Assembly: GCF_013294115.1 (NCBI RefSeq)
Contig: NZ_JABSNP010000004.1
Location: 124,001 to 188,000, forward strand
Length of the DNA stretch: 64,000 bases
Origin: Hymenobacter caeli
Lineage (GTDB): Bacteria > Bacteroidota > Bacteroidia > Cytophagales > Hymenobacteraceae
Reading direction: 5' to 3'
Shown: positions 8,102 through 16,747 of the stretch, piece after piece
Numbering within the stretch: the stretch's first letter is position 1
Layout: each line of letters begins with the position of its first letter
Made by a program: the position numbers and the translations under genes
Notes under the pieces: model-generated
Database searches by the model: none
Told to the model about the DNA's origin: nothing
Seen by the model: the letters and a program-made list of their open reading frames with translations, nothing else

Positions 8102-9460
8102 CTATGGCTTCTTGACATCCGGGCTCTCAAACCCCAGTTTGGTCAGGCCGCGCTGCACCTCCGGGGCGCTCATGAAGAGCTTCCAAAGCAAGCCGCTGCG
8201 GTGGTTCTCCATCATGGCCACGATGGGCCCCTCGTCGATGGCCAGGTACGAGGTGGCGTACCAGTTGTGCGCCTCGCTGTAGCCGTCCACGAAGCCGTAG
8301 GGCCCCCAGATTTTATCCCCCAAATCGTCGTAGAAATGGCGCAGGGCCCGCATCGACTCGGCCGGCGCGTAGGGCATGGCCGAGAGGGCCGCGGTGGGCG
8401 AAATCACGCCCAAATCCTCGGTGGGCGAGTGGGCGGCGTAGCCCTGGTAACTGTCTGAAGCCGTGAGGCCCCAGGCGTTGGGGCCGTAGCCGGGGTAGTG
8501 CCTGGGGTTGGCCACGCAGTAGGCGTAGTTGATGCGCGTGTGGTTTTGGTTCTGCGCCCAGTAGTCGGCGTGCGCGTCCTTCAGGCCGTGGGGGTTGAGG
8601 CCTAAAAACGAGTAGTGCGAGAAGAACAGGGGGCCCCCCAGCTCGGGGCCCAGGGGCAGCGGCTGGCCGTAGTAGGTTTTGCCGTTCAGGTAGTCGGGGC
8701 CCGTGGCCCAGCCCTGGTCGTACACGGCCTTGTCGATGGCGTAGCGGGGCGAGCCGGCGGCCAGCACGTAGGTCACCAGGGCCTCGTTCCAGCCGTGCAG
8801 CTGGTGGTTCATGCTCCAGCCGTTGTTGGGGCTCCAGTGCCAGTACAGCACGTTCTGGCCTTGGGTGAACCAGCTCCACTCCACCCCCTCCCACATCCAG
8901 CCCACCTTGTTGCGCACGTTGCTTTCGTCGGGCGTGTCCTGGGTAAAGTACTGGCGGGCGCAGAGCAGGCCCTCGTACATAAAGGAGGTTTCCACGAGGT
9001 CGGCCCCGTCGTCTTTGGGGCTGAAGCGGATGGTGTGGCCCGTGGCCCCGTCGTACCAGTGCGGAAACGCGCCGTGGTACTGGTCGGCCTTCCACAGGAA
9101 ATTCACAATTTTGCTCACCCGCGCCGCCGCCTGGGCCCGGGTAATCCAGCCCCGCTCGGCGGCCACGATGATGGCCAGGATGCCGAAGCCCGTGCCGCCG
9201 GTCGTCACCACCTCCGCCCCGTAGTCATACGACTTGTTGCTGCGCTCCCGCGCCATGCCGCTCACCGGGTGCCCAAAGTCCCAGAAGTACCGGAACGTCT
9301 GCCGCTGCACCTGGTCGAGCAGCTGCTCGTCGCTGAGGTGGCGGGGCCGCTGGCGCGGGTCGAAGGCGGCCGGCGCGGCGGGTTTTTTGGCGGGTTTCGG
9401 CGTGGGCTGGGCGGCTAGGAGGCCGGGCAGCAGCAGCAGAAGCAGGAGTAGTATGCGCAT
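8102..9460 (-). CDS. GH144 endo-beta-1,2-glucanase (glycoamylase-like)
   Basis: A 452-residue protein with a strongly hydrophobic signal peptide of about 17 residues (Leu-rich, ending LLAAQ) and a Pro/Ala/Lys linker. The catalytic region begins at LLDQVQRQTFRYFWDFGHP and includes VTTGGTGFGILAI, FSPKDDGADLVETSFMYEGLL, the WHWSPNNGWSMNHQLHGWNEA block and AIDEGPIVAMMENHRSG. This order matches the glycoamylase/GH144 family, whose founding member from Chitinophaga pinensis cuts beta-1,2-glucan. I see no lipobox, so it should be periplasmic or released. It lies downstream of susD, separated by a 69-bp inverted repeat. Confidence 0.85.
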   Translation of the reverse strand: MRILLLLLLLLPGLLAAQPTPKPAKKPAAPAAFDPRQRPRHLSDEQLLDQVQRQTFRYFWDFGHPVSGMARERSNKSYDYGAEVVTTGGTGFGILAIIVAAERGWITRAQAAARVSKIVNFLWKADQYHGAFPHWYDGATGHTIRFSPKDDGADLVETSFMYEGLLCARQYFTQDTPDESNVRNKVGWMWEGVEWSWFTQGQNVLYWHWSPNNGWSMNHQLHGWNEALVTYVLAAGSPRYAIDKAVYDQGWATGPDYLNGKTYYGQPLPLGPELGGPLFFSHYSFLGLNPHGLKDAHADYWAQNQNHTRINYAYCVANPRHYPGYGPNAWGLTASDSYQGYAAHSPTEDLGVISPTAALSAMPYAPAESMRALRHFYDDLGDKIWGPYGFVDGYSEAHNWYATSYLAIDEGPIVAMMENHRSGLLWKLFMSAPEVQRGLTKLGFESPDVKKP

Positions 9461-9498
9461 TTGGTAGCAGGCCGTTTTTTTAGGACGTGTATTTGTCG

Positions 9499-9674
9499 TT
9501 CAGCGGTGCGCCTCACGGGACCCCTCTGGGGCCGGCCCCCTCTCCGTTGGAGAGGGGGTGCGTTCAATTTGCTTGTTCAAATTACTGGTTTACCCTATTC
9601 AATCGTTGAACGCACCCCCTCTCCAACGGAGAGGGGGCCGGCCCCAGAGGGGTCCCGTGAGGCGCACCGCTGAA
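9499..9674. repeat. Perfect 69-bp inverted repeat between susD and GH144
   Basis: The left arm at 9499-9567 and the right arm at 9606-9674 are perfect reverse complements over 69 bases, separated by a 38-base AT-richer loop. Each arm contains nested palindromes (CCCCCTCTCC/GGAGAGGGGG and GGGGCCGGCCCC). It fills almost the whole gap between the two genes, so the operon transcript would carry a very stable hairpin just after susD. Confidence 0.95.
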
Positions 9675-9690
9675 TGGTCTAAAAGTGAAA

Positions 9691-11232
9691 TCAATACCCC
9701 GGGTTCTGGGTCAGCACGCCGCCGCTCAGGTCAATCTGGGGCTGCGGGATGGGGAAAATCTCGTGCTTGCCCTTCACGAAGGTTTTGCCCTGGGCCGCGA
9801 AAATGGGCACGATGCGCCCGGGCGTTACGCTTTCCTGGCGCACGAGGTCGAAGAAGCGGTCGTGCTCCATGGCCAGCTCCACGCGGCGCTCCTGCCAGAT
9901 GTTGGCCAGCGTGGCGGCCTTGGGGCCCAGGCCGGCGCGGGTGCGCACGGCGGTGAGGTCGGCGGCGGCGGCCCCGGCGTTGCCGATTTGCAGGGCGGCT
10001 TCGGCGTGGATGAGCAGCACCTCGGCGTAGCGCATGATGCGGACGTTCTTGGGCAGGTAGTCGGTGTTGCCGCAGTTGGGCTCCTTGGTGCGGCTGTGGT
10101 AGGCCTTGTAGCTGTAGCGCGACCCTTCCACCGAGTCCTGGCTCGGGATGCGGAAGCCGTCCCAGAGCACCGTGCCCTGGTTGGTGATGGTGATGATGGT
10201 GCCGGCCTTGCGCACGTCGCCGGCCTCGTAGGCGTTGGCCAGGGCCAGGCTGGGCGTGTTGAAGCCGTAGCCCAGGTCCGACCAGCCGTACTTGCCGCCG
10301 GCCCGGGGCCCCTGGCAGATGGTGTAAATCGGCACGGCCGAGTTGTTGCAGGCCGCGTTCACCCCGGTCTGCACCTCGAACACCGACTCCGAGTTGTTGT
10401 TGCCCACCGTGCGCCAGATGTCGGCGTAGGTGGGGTACAGGGCGTAGCCGCCGTTGGCGATGACGTCGGCGGTCAGGTCGAAGGCCTTCTGGTAGTTTTT
10501 CTGGTAGAGGTACACCTTGGCCAGCATGGCCTCGGCCGACTGCTTGTTGGCGCGGCCCACGTCGGCGGTGGCCTTGGCCGGCAGGTTGTCCACGGCAAAT
10601 TGCAGGTCGCCGATGAGGAAGGCGTAGATGTCGGCCACCGAGGCCCGGGTCTGGAGCGCCGGGTTGTTGGCGTCGCCGGCCGTGGGCACGCCGTTGAGCA
10701 GCGGCACGGGCCCGAACAGGCGCACCAGGTTGAAGTAGAAGTAGGCGCGCAGGAAGCGCACCTCGCCGATTTGCCGGTTCTTGACGACGTCGGCGGCCGG
10801 GCTCAGCGGAATCTTGTCCAGGGCCTGGTTGGCGCGGGCCACGGCCTGGAAAAAGCCGTTCCAGGAATTGTTGACGTTGCCGTTGGACGAGGTGGCCGTG
10901 AAGTTGTCGATGTTCAGCGCGTCGGTGTAGTCCGACGGCGTGCTGCCCTTGTCGGCGTCGTCGGAGGCAATGTCGGTGAGGATGATGTACTGGAAGCCGC
11001 TCACGTCGGGCCCGAAGCCGCCGAGGTACAGGGCGTTGTACACGCCGTCCACCAGCTTCTGGGCGGCGGCGGGGTCGGCCTTGATGGCGTCTTCGCTGAG
11101 CTGGCCCTGCGGGGCCACGTCGAGGAACTGCTTGCAGCCGCTGGCCACGGCCAACGACACGGCCAGGGCGGCCACGCCGGCCCGGCGGCCCAGGGATAGG
11201 GAGGAGGATTTCATAGGGGAGGATTGATTCAT
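9691..11232 (-). CDS. SusD/RagB-family nutrient-binding outer-membrane lipoprotein
   Basis: A 513-residue protein with a lipoprotein signal (hydrophobic stretch ending VASGC, about residue 33), followed by KQFLDVAPQGQLSEDAI, the usual SusD opening. Internal landmarks are the FLRAYFYFNLVRLFGPVPLL block and a C-terminal WQERRVELAMEHDRFFDLVR, both typical. It forms the substrate lid on the SusC partner at the cell surface. A second in-frame ATG at 11214 would give a shorter signal peptide and is also plausible. It sits between susC and the GH144 gene. Confidence 0.93.
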   Translation of the reverse strand: MNQSSPMKSSSLSLGRRAGVAALAVSLAVASGCKQFLDVAPQGQLSEDAIKADPAAAQKLVDGVYNALYLGGFGPDVSGFQYIILTDIASDDADKGSTPSDYTDALNIDNFTATSSNGNVNNSWNGFFQAVARANQALDKIPLSPAADVVKNRQIGEVRFLRAYFYFNLVRLFGPVPLLNGVPTAGDANNPALQTRASVADIYAFLIGDLQFAVDNLPAKATADVGRANKQSAEAMLAKVYLYQKNYQKAFDLTADVIANGGYALYPTYADIWRTVGNNNSESVFEVQTGVNAACNNSAVPIYTICQGPRAGGKYGWSDLGYGFNTPSLALANAYEAGDVRKAGTIITITNQGTVLWDGFRIPSQDSVEGSRYSYKAYHSRTKEPNCGNTDYLPKNVRIMRYAEVLLIHAEAALQIGNAGAAAADLTAVRTRAGLGPKAATLANIWQERRVELAMEHDRFFDLVRQESVTPGRIVPIFAAQGKTFVKGKHEIFPIPQPQIDLSGGVLTQNPGY

Positions 11233-11320
11233 TGTTGATTGTTAAATTGTTGGTGGCTGATTGTTAAATGGTTGATTGGTAACCGCTAGGTTATTAGAAT
11301 CAACAATTTAATAATCAACA
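11233..11320. repeat. AT-rich inverted repeat in the susC-susD gap
   Basis: TGTTGATTGTTAAATTGTTG at 11233-11252 pairs with 11301-11320 with one mismatch. Further copies of the same TTGTTAAAT-type words lie between and after the arms. The stem would start directly before the susD start codon in the mRNA, between the two genes of the pair. Confidence 0.75.
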
Positions 11321-11334
11321 ATTTAACAACCAAT

Positions 11335-14300
11335 CTATTTGAAGTTAGCGGTCAGGCCCACCGTGAGGGTGCGGGGGGTGGGGTAGCTGCTGGTGTCGCC
11401 CACCAGCTCGATGCCCGAGTTGAGGGGCCCGCCGGGCAGCTCGGGCGTGAAGCCCGTGTACTTGGTGGCCGTGAAGATGTTCTGGCCCGACAAAAACAGC
11501 CGCAGCGTGGCAATGTGGGCCTTGTCGAGGCCGGCGGCCGGGAAGGTGTAGCCCACGATGACGTTGGTCAGGCGCAGGTACGAGCCCGATTCCAGGAAGT
11601 ACGTCGAGTTGGGCAGGCTGCTGGCCAGGGTGCTGGGGTTGGTGTTCGAGGGGTGGGCGGCCGTGTAGCGGTCGTTGGCGAAGCTGGCCTCCACGTTGTC
11701 GGTGCCGGCGTAGCGGGCCTGCTTCTTGGCGTTGTACACCTTGTTGTTGAGGTTGCCCGAAAACACGAACGAGAGGTCGAAGTTGCGCACGTTGACGCCG
11801 CCGTTGACGCCGAAGTACACCGGCGGCTGGTACGAGCCGAAGTAGCTGCGGTCGTTGAGGTCAATCACGCCGTCGCCGTTGGTGTCGGCGTACTTCAGGT
11901 CGCCCACCTGGGGGCCCCCGTTGGGCCCGGTGCCGAAGGTCGATTTGGGCGACTTCGCAATCTCGTCGGCCGTCTGGTACACCCCGATGGCGTCGAGCAG
12001 GAAGAACGCCCCGGCCGGCTGGCCGTTGTCGGACTTCGTCACCAGGTTGGCCCCCGCGAACAGGGCCTGCCCGCCGTTGAGGTTGGCGATGCGGTTTTGG
12101 TTGAAAGTGGCGTTCACCCCAAAATTGTAGCTGAAGCCCTCGCCCACCTTGGCCCGCCAGTTCAGGGCTGCTTCCACGCCCTTGTTGGTGATGTCGGCGG
12201 CGTTGGTGATGAGCTGGTTGTCGGGGTCGCCGAGGATGCCGGGGATGGTAATCGGAATCAGGGCGTTGCTGGTGCGCTTGCTGTAGTAGGTCAGTTCGCC
12301 GGTGAGGCGGTTGTCGAGGAAGCCGAACTCCACGGCCGCGTCGTACTCGCTGGTGGTTTCCCAGTGCACGCTGCCGTCCTTCAACTGGCTGATGACGGCC
12401 CCCAGCGTGGGCTGGCCGTTGATGACGTAGGGCACGTTGATGTCGGCCGTGGTCACGTAGGAGTTGGTCGGAATCTGGTCGTTGCCGAGGCGGCCGTAGC
12501 TGCCGCGCAGCTTCAGAAAGCTCAGGGCCTTCACGTCTTTCAGGAAGTCTTCGTCCGAGAGCACCCAGCCCACGCCCAGCGACGGAAACACGCCCTCGCG
12601 GCGGTCGGACGCGAACTTCGACGAGGCGTCGTAGCGCAGGTTGGCCGTGAGCAGGTACTTGCCCGCGTAGGCGTAGTTCACGCGGCCCAGCACCGAGAAG
12701 CGGCGGTCTTTCGAGGGCAGCATCCCCGGGTCGGGGGCGTTGGGGTCGTAGGGGTTCACCACCGACGTGTTGGGGTCGCCGGTGTTCAGGTACCACTGGT
12801 TGGGGTCGGCGGGCACGCCGCGGCGGAAGCCGTAGAGCGGCGTGGTCTGGCCTTCCTCGGTGGTGGTGCCGGCCAGCACCGTCAGGTCGTGCTTCTCGCC
12901 AAAGGTCTTGTGAAACGTGGCCGTGTTCTCCCACAAATAGCGGTAGGAGTTGTTCTGCATCACGCCCAGGCTGCTGGTGGGGCTTTGCTGGTTGCCGCCG
13001 GCGACGATGAACGTGGCGGCGTCGTTGTTGAACTGGTAGTTGTAAGTCGTGCGGTTGTTGAAGTTCAAATCCAGGTTAATGGCCGAGCGCAGGGTGAGCC
13101 ACTCCACGGGCCGCACGTCGAGGCCGATGTTGCCCTGCAAGCGGTTTTCGAGCGAGCGGTTGTTGTTTTTGTCGATGTCGAGCAGGGGGTTGCCCACGTT
13201 GCCGTAGGCGGCGGTGTTGCCGTACAGCTCGCCCTGCCGGGCCGGGATGATGGGGGCCGCCCGGTAGGCGTTGAGGTAGGCCGCGCCCAGGTTCACGTCG
13301 CGCGTGTCGGCGTGGCTGTACGAGGCCTGCGAGCTGATGGTGACTTTATCCGAGAGCGAGAACGAGGTATTGGAGCGCACCGTCAGGCGCTGGAATTTGT
13401 TCTGCGTCACGATGCCGTCGTCCTGCAACAGGTTGCCCGAGAAGTAGTAGCGCACGTTGTCCGTGGCCCCCGACACGGCCAGGTTGTGGTTCTGGAAGGT
13501 GCCGCGCTTCAGGATTTCCTTGTACCAGTTGGTGCTGCCCGTGAAGCCCGGGTAGCTCGGAAAGGTGGTGCCCGGCGACGTGTCGGTGATGTAGCTCTTG
13601 TACTGGTCGGCGTTGGCCATCTCCACGATGTGGGCCGCTTCCTTGAAGCCGTAGGTGCCGCTGTAGCTGAGCACCGGCTTGCCCAGGGCCCCCTTCTTGG
13701 TGGTCACGATGATGACGCCGTTGGCCCCGCGCACCCCGTAGATGGCGGCGGCCGAGGCGTCCTTCAGCACGTCAATCGAGGCGATGTCGGCGTTGCTCAG
13801 GTTGCGGATGTCGGTGGTCTGCACGCCGTCCACCACGTAGAGCGGGTTGGCGCCGGCCAGCAGCGTGCCCGTGCCGCGGATGCGCACCGTGGGCTGCGAG
13901 TTGGGCGAGCCGTCGCTGATGATCTGCACGCCGGCAATTTTGCCTTGCAGGGCCTGGGTGGGCGTTTGCACCGGCTGGTTCACGATTTCGGAACCCTCCA
14001 CCCGGGCCACGGCCCCGGTCAGGTCGCGGCGGCGCTGGGTGCCGTAGCCCACCACCACCACTTCGCTCAGCGACCTGGCGTCCGGGGCCAGCGCCACGCT
14101 GAGGGTCGTCTGGCTGCCCACCACCACTTCCTGCGGCGCGTAGCCCACGAAGCTGAACACGAGCGTGGCCCCATCGGGCACGGCCAGGCTGAAGTTGCCG
14201 TCGGGGTCGGTGGCGGTGCCGGTGGTGCCGCCCTTCACCACCACGTTCACGCCGGGCAGGCCCTGGCCTTTCTCGTCCACCACGCGGCCCGTCACGGTAC

Positions 14301-14673
14301 CGGCCGCTTCGGGCTTCAGCACGATGCCGTCGTCGGTGAGGGTGTAGCCGATGCGCAGGGGCCCGAGCAGGGCCGTCAGCACCTGGCCCAGGGGTTGCCC
14401 GGTGGCTTTCAGGCTCACATGGCGGTCGGCCCGGATGAGCTGGCGGCTGTACTGAAAGTGCGCGTCCGTCTGCTTCTTAATGTCGGCCAGCACCCGGTAC
14501 ACCGCCGCGTCCCGGGCGTTGAGGGTCACGGCCTGGGTCAGCGAGGGCTGGGCAGCCGTGGGGCCGGCCGCCGCGATGCTGATGGTGCTCAACAGCGTGA
14601 GGCACAGGGGCTGGAGCAAGGCGGCCCGCTTGAGGCAGGGCCGGCTCGGTGAGGGAAGTAGCCTTGGTAGCAT
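11335..14673 (-). CDS. SusC/RagA TonB-dependent transporter with STN signalling domain
   Basis: An 1112-residue protein: signal peptide (about 1-40); STN domain (AVYRVLADIKKQTDAHFQYS onward, about 55-120); CarboxypepD_reg-like domain (TVTGRVVDEKGQGLPGVNVV); the SusC hallmark SEVVVVGYGTQRRRDLTGAV; plug domain (QALQGKIAGVQIISDG, PLYVVDGVQ, IDVLKDASAAAIYGVRGANGVI); and a long TonB-dependent barrel ending in LTANFK. It imports oligosaccharides with SusD. The STN domain together with the adjacent FecR and ECF sigma genes indicates that ligand binding also signals across the membrane to switch on the locus. Confidence 0.95.
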   Translation of the reverse strand: MLPRLLPSPSRPCLKRAALLQPLCLTLLSTISIAAAGPTAAQPSLTQAVTLNARDAAVYRVLADIKKQTDAHFQYSRQLIRADRHVSLKATGQPLGQVLTALLGPLRIGYTLTDDGIVLKPEAAGTVTGRVVDEKGQGLPGVNVVVKGGTTGTATDPDGNFSLAVPDGATLVFSFVGYAPQEVVVGSQTTLSVALAPDARSLSEVVVVGYGTQRRRDLTGAVARVEGSEIVNQPVQTPTQALQGKIAGVQIISDGSPNSQPTVRIRGTGTLLAGANPLYVVDGVQTTDIRNLSNADIASIDVLKDASAAAIYGVRGANGVIIVTTKKGALGKPVLSYSGTYGFKEAAHIVEMANADQYKSYITDTSPGTTFPSYPGFTGSTNWYKEILKRGTFQNHNLAVSGATDNVRYYFSGNLLQDDGIVTQNKFQRLTVRSNTSFSLSDKVTISSQASYSHADTRDVNLGAAYLNAYRAAPIIPARQGELYGNTAAYGNVGNPLLDIDKNNNRSLENRLQGNIGLDVRPVEWLTLRSAINLDLNFNNRTTYNYQFNNDAATFIVAGGNQQSPTSSLGVMQNNSYRYLWENTATFHKTFGEKHDLTVLAGTTTEEGQTTPLYGFRRGVPADPNQWYLNTGDPNTSVVNPYDPNAPDPGMLPSKDRRFSVLGRVNYAYAGKYLLTANLRYDASSKFASDRREGVFPSLGVGWVLSDEDFLKDVKALSFLKLRGSYGRLGNDQIPTNSYVTTADINVPYVINGQPTLGAVISQLKDGSVHWETTSEYDAAVEFGFLDNRLTGELTYYSKRTSNALIPITIPGILGDPDNQLITNAADITNKGVEAALNWRAKVGEGFSYNFGVNATFNQNRIANLNGGQALFAGANLVTKSDNGQPAGAFFLLDAIGVYQTADEIAKSPKSTFGTGPNGGPQVGDLKYADTNGDGVIDLNDRSYFGSYQPPVYFGVNGGVNVRNFDLSFVFSGNLNNKVYNAKKQARYAGTDNVEASFANDRYTAAHPSNTNPSTLASSLPNSTYFLESGSYLRLTNVIVGYTFPAAGLDKAHIATLRLFLSGQNIFTATKYTGFTPELPGGPLNSGIELVGDTSSYPTPRTLTVGLTANFK

Positions 14674-14816
14674 AGGGTGGGAAGAAAAAAGTGAATCAAT
14701 GGGCGGAGCTGCCGCCGCGCAGAACGAGAATGCTCGGTGTTATTCATCCCGGGTGTCCAGGCCCGCAGCCGGGATTATGCAAACGATTGCAATGAATATG
14801 CGTGATTTAATCAGAA

Positions 14817-15863
14817 TTAAATTGCCTGACAGCCGGTCGAATGAAAAGTAATTTGCGCGTCGGCCTGCGAGTAGGTGGCCCCCGTGGCCTGGCACAGCAC
14901 GTCGAGCTTCGCGAAGAGCGAGGCCTGCCGGCGCAGGTTGAGGTTGACGGTGCAGCCCGCCACGGCCGCCGGGCTGTAGCGGATGTCCACGCCGTAGGCC
15001 GTTTTCAGGGCTTCGAGCACCTCGGCCACCGGCCGGTTGTCGAAGGCAAACGGCTGGGGGGCCAGCAGCACCGGCTGGGCCACCAGCTCGCGGTGCAGCT
15101 GCTGGCGCGCCGGGGCGTACACGGCCTGCTGGTTGGGCAGCAGCAGGATGGGCCCCGGTACGGCGGCCGCGGTGGCCCCCCCTGCCGCGGGCCGCAGGGG
15201 GCTCACGCGCACTTGGCCCGTGCGCACTTGCACCACGGTTTCGGCCTGTGCCGGGTAGGCCCGCACCGTGAAGCTGGTCCCCAGCACGCGCGTCACCACG
15301 TCGGCGGTGTACACCTGGAAGGGACGGGCCGCGTCGTGCGCCACCTGAAAGAACGCCTCGCCCACGAGGTACACCGTGCGCCGCCCGCCGGCAAACCCCG
15401 GGCGGTAGCGCAGCTGGCTGGCCGGCCGCAACGTGGCGCGGCTGCCGTCGGGCAGCCGCACGGCCAGGGCCCCGGCGGTGGCGTTTTGCCGCACCAGCCA
15501 CGGCCGGGCAGCGGCCGGCGCGGCCGCCCGCGGCGCTTTGGGCCCGGCGGCCGGGGCCCCCAGCCACCGGCTGCCCACGCCAAGGCCCGCGGCCACGGCG
15601 GCCGCGGCCAGCCACTGCCAGGCTGCAGGCGGCCAGCTACTTAGCCGGCGGGCGGGCCGCAGCTGCTGCCACAGGGCCCGCCGGAGCGCCTCGCGCCCGT
15701 CCGCCGACAGGGCCGGGGCCGGCCCGTCGGGCTGGGCGGCGTACCAGGCTTCCACGGCCCGCATCTCGGCGGGGGTGCAGGTGCCTTCGCGGTAGCGGTG
15801 CAACAGGGCCTGGAGTTCGGTGGGGGGCATGGGAAGGGAAACGGCCGGCGAGGCCGGGTTCAT
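14817..15863 (-). CDS. FecR-family anti-sigma factor
   Basis: A 348-residue protein. The N-terminal cytoplasmic part is LHRYREGTCTPAEMRAVEAWY. A single membrane helix follows at about 85-105 (WQWLAAAAVAAGLGVGS). The periplasmic FecR domain contains LPDGSRATLRPASQLRY, YLVGEAFFQVAHDAARPFQVYTADV and VLGTSFTVRAYP. The C-terminal DUF4974/STN-like region contains PFAFDNRPVAEVLEALKTAYGVDI. It should hold the neighbouring sigma factor inactive until the SusC STN domain signals. It lies 143 bases upstream of susC and 70 bases downstream of the sigma gene. Confidence 0.93.
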   Translation of the reverse strand: MNPASPAVSLPMPPTELQALLHRYREGTCTPAEMRAVEAWYAAQPDGPAPALSADGREALRRALWQQLRPARRLSSWPPAAWQWLAAAAVAAGLGVGSRWLGAPAAGPKAPRAAAPAAARPWLVRQNATAGALAVRLPDGSRATLRPASQLRYRPGFAGGRRTVYLVGEAFFQVAHDAARPFQVYTADVVTRVLGTSFTVRAYPAQAETVVQVRTGQVRVSPLRPAAGGATAAAVPGPILLLPNQQAVYAPARQQLHRELVAQPVLLAPQPFAFDNRPVAEVLEALKTAYGVDIRYSPAAVAGCTVNLNLRRQASLFAKLDVLCQATGATYSQADAQITFHSTGCQAI

Positions 15864-15933
15864 TTTGTAAGTCGGAGAACAACCCCGTTACCCTGGCCGG
15901 CCCGTAAAAAATAAAACTCCCGGCCCCGGGGCT

Positions 15934-16542
15934 CTACCACAGCCAGACAAGGGCCAGCAGCACGAAGTCGCGCAGGCTCACGCGCAGCAGCTTGAGGGCC
16001 CGGGTGAGGTGGTACTCCACGGTTTTGGGCGAGAGCCGGAGGCGGCTGGCGATTTCCGGCACCGAGCGGTGCTCGAAGCGGCTGAGCCGGAACACGGCCT
16101 GGGTGTGGGCGGGCAGCTGGCGCAGGCCGGCCAGCAGCGCGGCCGACAAGTCGCTGGCCGCCAAGGCATCTTCGGTGCCGTGGTCGGCGGCGGCCTGGCG
16201 GGGGCGCTGCTGGTCGAGGTAGCCGGCGTGGGCCAGGCGGGCCCGCAGCGCATCAATGATGCGGTAGCGGGCCGCGCCCAGCAGGTAGGCCTTGAGGTAG
16301 TCGATGGCCAGCTGGGCGCGCCGCTGCCAGAGGGCGGCCAGCACGTCGTGCACCACTTCTTCGGCCAGCTCGGGGGCCCCCAGCTTGCGGTAGGCCACGA
16401 CGTAAAGCTCGTACCAGTAGCGCTCGTAGATTTCCGCAAAGGCCGCCTCGCTGCCCGCGCCCAGGGCCCGCACCAGGGCCGCGTCGTCGTGCCCGGCCAG
16501 GGGCCGGGGCACGCGGGGCGCAGACGAGGCAAACAGGGGCAT
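15934..16542 (-). CDS. ECF RNA polymerase sigma factor (Bacteroidota expansion type)
   Basis: A protein of about 202 residues. Region 2 reads FAEIYERYWYELYVVAYRKLG-APELAEEVVHDVLAALW and region 4 reads LRQLPAHTQAVFRLSRFEHRSVPEIASRLRLSPKTVEYHLTRALKLL, the typical pattern of the Bacteroides expansion family. A longer start at 16602 is open, but the extra 20 residues look non-conserved. It should direct polymerase to the glucan locus when released by FecR. A perfect 9+9 palindrome lies 86 bases upstream. Confidence 0.9.
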   Translation of the reverse strand: MPLFASSAPRVPRPLAGHDDAALVRALGAGSEAAFAEIYERYWYELYVVAYRKLGAPELAEEVVHDVLAALWQRRAQLAIDYLKAYLLGAARYRIIDALRARLAHAGYLDQQRPRQAAADHGTEDALAASDLSAALLAGLRQLPAHTQAVFRLSRFEHRSVPEIASRLRLSPKTVEYHLTRALKLLRVSLRDFVLLALVWLW

Positions 16543-16627
16543 ACCGAATCGGAAAAGCAGGGCCGGGCCACAGCGTGGGGCCCGGCGTACCTGCCTAATC
16601 ATGCGCGGCCCTCTACAATGTTAATCA

Positions 16628-16654
16628 ATTATTCTAAATTATTGGTAGAATAAT
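16628..16654. promoter_or_regulatory. AT-rich palindrome upstream of the ECF sigma gene
   Basis: ATTATTCTA and TAGAATAAT are perfect 9-base inverted arms around a 9-base spacer (16628-16654). They stand in an AT-rich island within very GC-rich surroundings, in the region expected to hold the sigma gene promoter. The layout fits a dimeric repressor or activator site; no regulator is known. Confidence 0.45.
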
Positions 16655-16747
16655 GACGGGCCAATAATGCAGACGGTGCCCCCGGCCAGGGAGCGCCGTT
16701 GCGGCACCAAACGGCCGCCGTCCGGAAAGCCCGCCGGTGGAAAGCCG

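Noticed and set aside
11515-14652. Open frame of over 1000 codons opposite susC, and similar long frames opposite the barrel gene (18953-22612) and the sensor kinase (34742-37654)
   Set aside because: These come from the strong GC bias at third codon positions of the real genes. Their translations are Val/Gly/His/Arg-rich and match no domain.
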